A stretch of DNA of 6,226 nucleotides. Origin: Mageeibacillus sp. UBA3708. GTDB taxonomy: Bacteria > Bacillota > Clostridia > Saccharofermentanales > Saccharofermentanaceae. The translations under genes and the position numbers were made by a program. Under the pieces are notes generated by a model. It did no database searches. It was not told the origin of the DNA and worked only from the letters and a program-made list of their open reading frames with translations. Below, one piece after another: positions 1 through 5,716 of this stretch. The DNA lies in assembly GCA_002371375.1 (NCBI GenBank), contig DFIB01000017.1, forward strand, positions 1 through 6,226, written 5' to 3'. The first letter of the stretch is position 1. The number at the start of each line of letters is the position of its first letter.

Positions 1-722
1 AAGCATTCCTCAATGGTCCCCGTATTGAAATCGATCCTGAAGAATCCGTAATAATCATTATTATCACCAAAAGCATACAATTCACCATCCTGCTCGAAAA
101 GGCCTTGGATATAATAATTGTCGTAATTCCCGATATCCACGCTGTCGATCAGATTGCCGTCTGTATCGAACTTCTTCACAGAATCAGTGGTAACTACGGC
201 AAATCCGCCGTCATAATTACATATTCCTGCATGGACATTATCTTTCAGTTTATCACCGCGCCTGATGATCTTTCCGTCATAATCGTAGATTAGAAACTCT
301 CTAAAGCAAGTTGACACGACAAACGTCCCGTTGCCAAGATCCGCACAACTAACGATACCGTTATCATCATCATTCTCTAACCTGCACTGCGACTTAATCG
401 TTCCGTCATAACCGCAAATGTAGAGATTGTATGTGCTGTTCTCCCTCTCACCTGTCTTCTCATCTATCACCTTACCCCAATTACCGCAAACGATACCGGC
501 ATCTTCACCGCATTGAAAAGGATGGAGCCAAGCAGTCTCTTGGGGTATTGTTATAAGCACGGAAGTGTAATACGGTTCCTTAACCTGTTCTCCCGTCTCT
601 TCCGTAACCTCAGTCACATTACTTGCATATGATGTTGATATATGCGTATCTGCCTTACTGCACCCTGACAGGATCATTGTTGCTGCAAGAATCAAAGCCG
701 TAGTTTTCTGCGTGTATCTCAT
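1..722 (-). CDS. Partial lipoprotein with propeller-like repeats (3' end outside window)
   Basis: This is the first 240 codons of a gene that continues past the left edge. The ATG start at 722-720 is preceded on the minus strand by AGAGGTGG with a six-base spacer, which fixes the start. Residues 1-21 form a lipoprotein signal peptide: Lys6, a hydrophobic core, then the lipobox L-S-G-C with lipidated Cys21. A Thr/Glu-rich linker follows (about residues 22-50). From about residue 95, units of roughly 40-45 residues each carry a turn of the type (Y/T/N)-(D/T)-G at about 105-107, 148-150, 187-189 and 233-235. This is the pattern of beta-propeller-like blades such as those before the solute-binding domain of the protein at 3733-1595. 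It is inferred to be an extracytoplasmic, membrane-anchored protein. Whether a solute-binding domain follows cannot be seen. The family is not identified precisely. Confidence 0.85.
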   Translation of the reverse strand, partial: MRYTQKTTALILAATMILSGCSKADTHISTSYASNVTEVTEETGEQVKEPYYTSVLITIPQETAWLHPFQCGEDAGIVCGNWGKVIDEKTGERENSTYNLYICGYDGTIKSQCRLENDDDNGIVSCADLGNGTFVVSTCFREFLIYDYDGKIIRRGDKLKDNVHAGICNYDGGFAVVTTDSVKKFDTDGNLIDSVDIGNYDNYYIQGLFEQDGELYAFGDNNDYYGFFRIDFNTGTIEEC

Positions 723-756
723 ATCAATCCACCTCTTCACTGAATACCCTGATTAC

Positions 757-787
757 ATTGTAACAATCAGATGTGTCGAAGTTGTAA
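757..787 (-). promoter_or_regulatory. Candidate promoter for the leftward lipoprotein gene at 722
   Basis: Read on the minus strand, TTACAA (787-782) is followed after 19 bases by TACAAT (762-757). The bases TGT directly before it give an extended -10 (TGnTACAAT). Transcription would begin near 750 and leave a leader of about 28 bases holding the AGAGGTGG ribosome binding site. The -10 lies inside the 11-bp palindrome TTACATTGTAA (753-763), which could be an operator or chance. The spacer is longer than the ideal 17, but an extended -10 tolerates this. Prediction by eye only. Confidence 0.45.
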
Positions 788-803
788 AATCGCAGATCTT
801 GTT

Positions 804-878
804 GCCCCAAAAACAGACCCTTTCTTATATTTGGGCGATTCGCCAAGATTATCACTTTCGTCGTTAAGACTTGGCGAC
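804..878 (-). other. Intergenic overlapping inverted repeats, possible transcript-end structure
   Basis: TCGCCAAG (840-847) and CTTGGCGA (870-877) form a perfect 8-bp stem around a 22-base loop. A second pair, CCCAAA (806-811) and TTTGGG (830-835), lies directly on the left. On the minus strand a third element, TCGCCCAA (840-833), abuts the first stem and resembles its left arm, so alternative pairings are conceivable. The position between the solute-binding tail ending at 904 and the next gene's promoter fits a transcript end. No U-tract directly follows either stem on the minus strand, so this is not a textbook intrinsic terminator. The rest of the gap (723-903) holds only the promoter and ribosome binding site of the next gene. 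Confidence 0.35.
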
Positions 879-903
879 AGCACTAATGACAGCATTACCC
901 CGG

Positions 904-1113
904 CTACTCTCTCTCATCTAAAACCAGTTTGATCCTATTCTCCATTATCCGTATAACATCATCAATGGACTTATCTCCTCCAAAGTAAGGCTGAAGCTCC
1001 TCATCAATGATCATTACAATTTGCACATCATAATAAGAAGGACTATCAGCCTTAATTAGCATGCTCTTATATCGGTCTATATCACTCTGGTCAAGCACCC
1101 TTGAAGAATATCA
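904..1113 (-). pseudogene. Orphan C-terminal fragment of an extracellular solute-binding protein
   Basis: An open frame from just after the in-frame TGA at 1113-1111 down to the stop at 904 encodes the last ~65 residues of a solute-binding lipoprotein. From Ala-Asp-Ser onward it aligns without gaps over 46 residues to the C-terminus of the protein at 3733-1595. About 14 positions are identical, including D-S, E-E, D-K-S, R-x-K and the closing L-D-E. The motif E-E-L-x-P-Y-F-x-G-D-K-S is what family 1 solute-binding proteins carry near their end. Nothing upstream in this frame encodes the rest of the domain; instead the unrelated lipoprotein at 1559-1077 overlaps its beginning. A GTG at 1098 could start a 64-aa peptide, but no usable ribosome binding site precedes it. 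I read it as a remnant of a deleted gene. A functional product by -1 frameshifting from the lipoprotein is possible but no slippery heptamer is evident. Confidence 0.65.
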
Positions 1114-1559
1114 TTGGCTTTACAATTCCAATCCTCAACATCAAGCGAATCAATTGTAAATCTTATATCCCGATCGTATGCAAATGTGTCACCGGTCTTA
1201 AGAGTCTGAATATCTTTATCCGTATACTGTATGTATCCGTTTTTGTATTCACCGAGATCAAGATTCATTTGTTCAGAATAATTACCTGCAGCAAAGTATT
1301 CTTTCCCGTCTGAATGAAGCATCAATTGCCCCTTATATACTCTGCAATGATAATCGCCATCTTCTATGACAGCATCTCTGATGTAATCATCAGGAATAAT
1401 ATCATCCGGTATACTGACTGATTCTGATTCACGACTCGAATCAGAATCAATTCCTCTGTCAGAATCACAGCCAACAACACATATCGTCAATGCAAATAAA
1501 CAAAGAAGTGCTATACAGCTTTTTATTACACTTTTATGCACAGAAATATCACTCAACAC
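1077..1559 (-). CDS. Small lipoprotein of unknown family
   Basis: A 160-residue protein. The GTG start at 1559-1557 is chosen because GGGGGA precedes it by seven bases; a later GTG (codon 7) would also give a normal signal peptide. Residues 9-31 form a lipoprotein signal with Lys9 and Lys13, a hydrophobic core and V-V-G-C, with Cys31 as the likely lipidation site. A low-complexity Asp/Ser/Glu/Arg linker follows (about 32-50) and then a folded region of about 110 residues rich in aromatic and acidic residues, probably mostly beta strand. I recognise no family. The start lies 35 bases after the stop of the large lipoprotein gene at 1595, so the two are probably co-transcribed. The C-terminus overlaps, in another frame, the orphan solute-binding fragment, so the natural 3' end of this gene may have been lost at a deletion junction. 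Location is inferred to be the outer face of the cytoplasmic membrane. Confidence 0.75.
   Translation of the reverse strand: MLSDISVHKSVIKSCIALLCLFALTICVVGCDSDRGIDSDSSRESESVSIPDDIIPDDYIRDAVIEDGDYHCRVYKGQLMLHSDGKEYFAAGNYSEQMNLDLGEYKNGYIQYTDKDIQTLKTGDTFAYDRDIRFTIDSLDVEDWNCKANDILQGCLTRVI
1419..1449. repeat. Perfect 12-bp inverted repeat in the lipoprotein linker
   Basis: TGATTCTGATTC (1419-1430) and GAATCAGAATCA (1438-1449) are exact reverse complements separated by seven bases. They encode the alternating Asp-Ser and Glu-Ser part of the linker. TCAGAATCA recurs at 1459-1467, an 18-base step from its copy at 1441-1449. The mRNA could form a 12-bp hairpin about 110 bases after the start codon. 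Part of the symmetry follows from the codons: GAT-TCT and GAA-TCA pairs can be partial complements of each other. Confidence 0.8.
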
Positions 1560-1594
1560 TTGTTATTCCCCCTATAGATTAACCGGAATTACAA

Positions 1595-3733
1595 TCAGCA
1601 AGGGTAGTTCTCATCGAGATAAACCTTCAGCCTCGAATTTATCGCTTGCGCTACCTCTTCTACCGACTTATCCTGGTACTCATGACTTGCTATCTCTTCG
1701 TAGAGAATATTAAACACTCCCCAGTCAAAAGTTCTAATGGAATCCACCTGTTCGACCGCATTGCGGAAGTCTTCAACTATTGTCTTAGGGATAGAATTGC
1801 CCCCTAACTCCTCGATCATCATTCGATCCATCTGAAAATAACATTCGTACAGATCTCCGGCAGGAACTCTGTCAGGATATTCTGCGTATTCACACATCTC
1901 GTCCAGGACTTTCTGATCAACAGGGATCTTCCCGTTTATTACCGCAGCCTTTTTCTGGACATCGTAATCCAGCATATACGATATGATCCTGATACATTCT
2001 TCATCCTTATCAGTACTGCTGCTTACAGCAATGATACCCGTGGGCTGAGCCAGATGTACAGACCCGTACACAGACGGATCACCGTAGAATGTGACTCTTG
2101 CACCTTCAAAATCATCCTGACACATGGCAGCAAACCAGACTATACTTCCCAAACTTCTTGACTTGAGCATATAATCACCGGCAGAGTAACCCTCCCACGG
2201 ATCTGACAGCCGCTGTCCGTTATCTACCGAGAACTTAACTATGCTTTCCATGGTCTGCTTATCAAACACATTCCCGTCATCAATACCGCATCTCCTGTTG
2301 TTGATCACCCTTTCCATGACAGAATCAGCAACATCATAATGGAACATTGAATCATATATATGCTTGCCACTGCCGGTATTAGCTTTTGCAAGATCATCTA
2401 TCGTAACATTATTGCCGTTAAGATCAGATGTTCTGCCAAAAAAGCCCTCCAGATCATATGATGATAATACAGAATAGCACTTATCACCGGCAGACATTGC
2501 TGTCCTGATATTGGGCGTTATCCCGTCAAGAAGGTCAGGATCATATTTATTGATCAGCGGTATCAGATCTTTGACGACACCGCTTCTTCCCCATGACTGA
2601 TAATCGAAATCCATACCGCAGAACATATCAGGAGCATGTCCTTCATTCCAGTACTTCGTTAGAGCCAGATTCTGCTTCTCAGCATCGTAACTTGTTGCTG
2701 AACCGAATTGTTCTGAATAATCTTCGATCACAGCTCTATACTTATTCTGTGACATGTTATAGTTATAGACAGCCCACTTGAGTGCTGTATCATCAACAGT
2801 CCTGAAGCCTCCTATCACGATCCGTTCACGCTCATCTCTGTATGCCTCATCGTACGATAAGAACATCACTTCCGCAGAATTATCACTGTAATCATATACA
2901 GCAGCCAGATTATCTTCGTCAAACACATAGTATTCGATATCATTCTTCATCATCTTTGAACCCGGCTTGACATCTATATCACTCCAATTGAACACCTGTG
3001 ACAACTCACAATTATTAATGTCAAATCTGTACATCCCGGACTGTTTGATAACAAGCTGTCCATAGCTTTGGTTTGCTCCAATATTGATATCACATCCTGA
3101 TCTGAACAGCTTCAGCTCTTTGTTATCAAAATCAAAAATATAGTAATTACTCTCATCATCAGCCATGTATTCCTTATTATCTGACTTGAAATAAGTAACC
3201 TTACCAAAAACGTCTGTCCCGTTAAGCGGAATCGTTGCGATCACATTATTGTTCAAATCGTACTTGATGATGTTGTTCTCTCCACAGACAATATATCCGT
3301 CATCCGTCTGGGCGATCGTCATTACGTTATCATCAACTTTGAATGTATTAATGGCCGAAGCATCATCATAATTGAGAACGGCAATCTCAGACCGTCCATA
3401 CTGCGCATAGATCCTGTTATCTTTAACGAACCTGACCCAATAATCAGCTTTTGTTTCAATCGTATTGATCAGCTCGCCGGACTTATTAAAATAATACAGT
3501 TTGCTGAAATGCTTAATGTCATCGTCATACCTTACTTGGACGCAGTATGAATCATTGCTGTGCCAGACACCGCGGATTACAGACTGACATCCCTCAACAG
3601 GAGCGATATCCGCACACACAACATGGTAGTTGCCTTCTCTTACAGACTTCTCTTCGGAAGAACTGCATGAACAAAAAGGAACCAGTAATACCAGTGACAG
3701 AAGCAAGCTTAAGATACGTTTTGTTTTTCTCAT
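1595..3733 (-). CDS. Propeller-like plus extracellular solute-binding lipoprotein
   Basis: A 712-residue protein, counted from the ATG at 3733-3731. I prefer this start to the upstream TTG (3766) or ATG (3739) because it gives a classic M-R-K-T-K-R signal with a hydrophobic stretch at 7-20 and a Cys pair at 21/23; GGGAT lies nine bases upstream. Cys23 is the likelier lipidation site, though the lipobox is poor. Residues ~30-305 hold beta-rich units with turns such as F-N-K-S-G and F-D-x-D-N-K, resembling propeller blades. Residues ~307-712 resemble a family 1 ABC solute-binding domain: V-x-Y-N-x-N..Y-R-A-V-I-E-D-Y near 322-339, an A-P-D-M segment at 367-370, a hinge-like Q-P-T-G-I-I-A-V at 563-570 and the terminal D-K-S..R-L-K-V-Y-L-D-E. 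Ordinary solute-binding proteins are about 400-550 residues and lack the first half. Ligand unknown; no permease is nearby. It starts after the stop of the gene fragment at 3741, suggesting translational coupling before the transposon arrived. Confidence 0.85.
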   Translation of the reverse strand: MRKTKRILSLLLSLVLLVPFCSCSSSEEKSVREGNYHVVCADIAPVEGCQSVIRGVWHSNDSYCVQVRYDDDIKHFSKLYYFNKSGELINTIETKADYWVRFVKDNRIYAQYGRSEIAVLNYDDASAINTFKVDDNVMTIAQTDDGYIVCGENNIIKYDLNNNVIATIPLNGTDVFGKVTYFKSDNKEYMADDESNYYIFDFDNKELKLFRSGCDINIGANQSYGQLVIKQSGMYRFDINNCELSQVFNWSDIDVKPGSKMMKNDIEYYVFDEDNLAAVYDYSDNSAEVMFLSYDEAYRDERERIVIGGFRTVDDTALKWAVYNYNMSQNKYRAVIEDYSEQFGSATSYDAEKQNLALTKYWNEGHAPDMFCGMDFDYQSWGRSGVVKDLIPLINKYDPDLLDGITPNIRTAMSAGDKCYSVLSSYDLEGFFGRTSDLNGNNVTIDDLAKANTGSGKHIYDSMFHYDVADSVMERVINNRRCGIDDGNVFDKQTMESIVKFSVDNGQRLSDPWEGYSAGDYMLKSRSLGSIVWFAAMCQDDFEGARVTFYGDPSVYGSVHLAQPTGIIAVSSSTDKDEECIRIISYMLDYDVQKKAAVINGKIPVDQKVLDEMCEYAEYPDRVPAGDLYECYFQMDRMMIEELGGNSIPKTIVEDFRNAVEQVDSIRTFDWGVFNILYEEIASHEYQDKSVEEVAQAINSRLKVYLDENYPC

Positions 3734-3740
3734 GATCATA

Positions 3741-3995
3741 TCATCCCGGACTATGTATTTGAGCAATTATCTTATCATCCCAAAGATCTGCGAGTTCACC
3801 TGTATCGGCTCTGAGGAATATTGAACCCATATCGGCATTGGCACCATCTTTATCAACAAGTGAATAGTCATATTTCCAAACAGGAACACATAATAAGTCC
3901 TGCCCCATGAAATCTTCAGTCCCGGTGTTATCTATCCATTCGTTTACCATCAGATAACATAACTCTGCTGAAAAGATTCTTATTGAGCAATTATC
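3741..3995 (-). pseudogene. 3' fragment of a gene truncated by the IS21-family element
   Basis: Eighty-four sense codons and a TGA stop (3743-3741) remain of a gene whose 5' part should lie beyond the far end of the transposon. The open frame formally continues into the transposon to a GTG at 4085, but those 30 or so residues come from the element's repeat-rich left end and are not native. The surviving part has a compact segment with a P-V-W-K-Y-D-Y motif, then G-S-I-F-L-R-A-D-T-G-E-L-A-D-L. A strand followed by a '(D/A)-x-x-T-G-E' turn near the end of a protein is common in the C-terminal domains of clostridial lipoproteins. That comparison is an inference and I assign no family. Only one base separates its stop from the ATG at 3739, and seven from the preferred start at 3733, of the next gene, so the two probably shared an mRNA. 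Confidence 0.65.
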
Positions 3996-4002
3996 TGATT
4001 CT

Positions 4003-4065
4003 TTCGCGCGCGGAGCACCGCCAATTCGCGTTTGAGCACCACCGTTTCGCAGCATCAGCACCACA
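4003..4065. repeat. Periodic left-end repeats of the IS21-family element
   Basis: GAGCACCGCC (4013-4022), GAGCACCACC (4034-4043) and CAGCACCACA (4056-4065) recur every 21-22 bases. TTCGCG/TTCGCA recurs in step at 4003-4008, 4025-4030 and 4046-4051. IS21-family elements are known to carry multiple terminal repeats bound by the transposase, and a 21-22-base period would place the sites on one face of the helix. The third copy is degenerate. Confidence 0.7.
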
Positions 4066-4085
4066 ACGATAAAAAACGATTTCAC

Positions 4086-4153
4086 AAATGAGTACCGCCT
4101 CTTAAACTTATACCATCCTGTTCATCAGGAAATAAGTTAAGGAGGCTTTTCTA
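4086..4153 (+). promoter_or_regulatory. istA: istA leader with small hairpin and strong ribosome binding site
   Basis: AAGGAGG at 4139-4145 sits eight bases before the ATG of istA and is close to an ideal Shine-Dalgarno sequence. Just upstream, TCCTG (4116-4120) and CAGGA (4126-4130) form a 5-bp stem with a five-base loop that leaves the ribosome binding site exposed. I could not find a convincing sigma-A promoter: TTCACA at 4081 and TTATAC at 4108 are too far apart. Confidence 0.5.
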
Positions 4154-5716
4154 ATGAATAAGATTAGAGCCAAAGAAATCTTGGAAGCACGGCATCAAGG
4201 TCTCTCCATGAACGAGATTGCCAAGACGCTGCACGTTTCCAAACACTCTGTCAGCGCAGTCTGCAGCCGCGCGGCTGCAAAAGAACTGACACCGCAACGA
4301 ATTGGAGCTATGTCAGACAATGAGATCTACATACTCCTGTTCCCGGAGAAGGAGGCTTCTAACGTCATCTATGCCGAAGTGGATTACGACTATGTAACCG
4401 CAGAACTTAAGCGTACAGGTGTCACGATGAAGCTGCTTCACGAGGAATACACAGACAGATGCAGGACAGACGGCACCTTGCCAGTGGGGTACACTAAGTT
4501 CTGTACAGACTATAAGGCTTGGCGATCCAGCCGTGATTATTCTGATCGAATAGTTCACAAGCCGGGCGTGACGATCGAGGTGGACTGGTCCGGTCCTACA
4601 ATGTCTTATGTGGACAGACAAAGCAAAACGGATGTAACTGTGTATCTGTTTGTGGCAACACTGCCATACAGTCAGTACACATACGTTGAGGCCTGCCCTG
4701 ATATGAAGCAGACAACATGGGTTCAATGCAATGTTAATATGCTCAGGTTCTTTAAAGGAGTCCCGCTGAGGATCAGGTGCGATAATCTTAAGACAGGAGT
4801 AATATCTCATCCGAAAGAAGGAGATATCGTCTTAAACGACCAGTACATAAACTTCGCTGAGCATTACGGGTGTGCGATACTTCCGGCAGGTGTCCGCAAA
4901 CCAAAGCATAAGCCATCCGTAGAAGGCAATGTGGGCAACATTGCAACAGCGATTATCGCGAAGCTGAGAGATACCGTATTCTACTCTTTTCAGAGCCTCA
5001 GTAACGCTGTTGAAGATAAACTGTATGAATTTAACCACAAAGAGTTCAACAAACGTGACGGTTCAAGGTACTCTGTATTCACTCAGGAAGAACTTCCCGT
5101 TTTGTCACCATTACCCGAACATCCCTATGAATTATGTGATTGGTACAGGAACAGAACGGTACAGCTCAACAGCCATGTCTGCTTTGAAAAGAACTATTAC
5201 TCCTGCCACTATTCTTATCTACATCAGAAGGTAGATCTTAAAGTTACAGCGACTCGTGTTGAGATCTACTGCAAAGGTGTACGTGTTCAGATACATGACA
5301 GGATATCCCCTCAGTTTAAGAATCGCTACTCAACCAAAGAATCAGATATGCCAGAGCACGGCAGATATCTGGAATGGAACGAGCAGCGACTTTGTAAATG
5401 GGCTTCTGATATAGGCCCTTTTACTGCTGAGGTAATCAATCGTCTCTTCAACTCTTCACCGATAAGAGAGCAGGCAATCCTGCCGGCATTATCCATATTG
5501 AAGTTGACGAAGAAATACTCCTCTACAAGGTTGGAGGATGCGTGCGAGTTGGCGCTGACACGTATCCACAGTCCCCGTTGGAAAAATCTTAATAGCATAT
5601 TGATTTCAAATCAAGATGAGATTGTACGCAACCGCAGGGATATCGAAGCCTTATCGGCCGAAGGTTTCTTACGGGGAGATGATTTCTACGAGAATCTTGA
5701 GGAGGAAAACACATGA
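4154..5716 (+). CDS. istA: IS21-family transposase IstA
   Basis: A complete 520-residue DDE transposase that cuts and joins the element's ends. Residues ~16-42 form a helix-turn-helix (L-S-M-N-E-I-A-K-T-L-H-V-S-K) that likely contacts the end repeats. The RNase H-like catalytic core shows the three acidic residues in their family contexts: Asp144 in V-D-W-S-G, Asp210 in R-C-D-N-L-K, and Glu257 in K-P-S-V-E-G, 46 residues after the second Asp. A C-terminal beta-rich region (about 335-400) and a helical tail (about 440-515) follow, the usual IstA layout. Length is within the family's 400-550 range and no catalytic residue is missing, so the enzyme looks intact. The ATG at 4154 is set by AAGGAGG eight bases upstream. 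The stop overlaps the istB start as ATGA, and GAGGAGG just before it serves istB, so the two are translationally coupled. Confidence 0.96.
   Translation: MNKIRAKEILEARHQGLSMNEIAKTLHVSKHSVSAVCSRAAAKELTPQRIGAMSDNEIYILLFPEKEASNVIYAEVDYDYVTAELKRTGVTMKLLHEEYTDRCRTDGTLPVGYTKFCTDYKAWRSSRDYSDRIVHKPGVTIEVDWSGPTMSYVDRQSKTDVTVYLFVATLPYSQYTYVEACPDMKQTTWVQCNVNMLRFFKGVPLRIRCDNLKTGVISHPKEGDIVLNDQYINFAEHYGCAILPAGVRKPKHKPSVEGNVGNIATAIIAKLRDTVFYSFQSLSNAVEDKLYEFNHKEFNKRDGSRYSVFTQEELPVLSPLPEHPYELCDWYRNRTVQLNSHVCFEKNYYSCHYSYLHQKVDLKVTATRVEIYCKGVRVQIHDRISPQFKNRYSTKESDMPEHGRYLEWNEQRLCKWASDIGPFTAEVINRLFNSSPIREQAILPALSILKLTKKYSSTRLEDACELALTRIHSPRWKNLNSILISNQDEIVRNRRDIEALSAEGFLRGDDFYENLEEENT
4262..4279. repeat. Perfect 18-bp palindrome inside istA
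   Basis: The sequence TGCAGCC-GCGC-GGCTGCA is its own exact reverse complement. In mRNA it can form a 7-bp, GC-rich stem with a GCGC loop, about 108 bases after the istA start codon. It encodes residues 37-43 of IstA (Cys-Ser-Arg-Ala-Ala-Ala region) at the end of the helix-turn-helix. Function is unknown; chance is possible. Confidence 0.8.

Noticed and set aside
105..293. 62-aa plus-strand open frame
   Set aside because: It is a shadow of the leftward lipoprotein gene, which has a signal peptide, ribosome binding site and repeats.
1100..1113. Programmed -1 frameshift joining the small lipoprotein to the solute-binding tail
   Set aside because: No X-XXY-YYZ slippery heptamer or downstream structure is evident in the about 30-base window where the shift would have to occur, so I keep it only as an alternative.
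1101..1313. 70-aa hydrophobic plus-strand open frame
   Set aside because: It is antisense to the small lipoprotein, and its hydrophobicity is what acidic, aspartate-rich codons give when read in reverse complement.
3734..3766. TTG start 11 codons upstream for the large lipoprotein
   Set aside because: It would put non-signal residues ahead of a well-formed M-R-K-T-K-R signal peptide and overlap the preceding gene by 26 bases.
3996..4085. GTG-started extension of the truncated gene into the transposon
   Set aside because: The added residues come from the element's repeat array and the spacing to any ribosome binding site is poor; the frame is open across the junction by chance.
4313..4810. 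165-aa open frame on the minus strand
   Set aside because: It lies wholly antisense within istA, whose catalytic motifs are clear, and its translation shows no domain or ribosome binding site.
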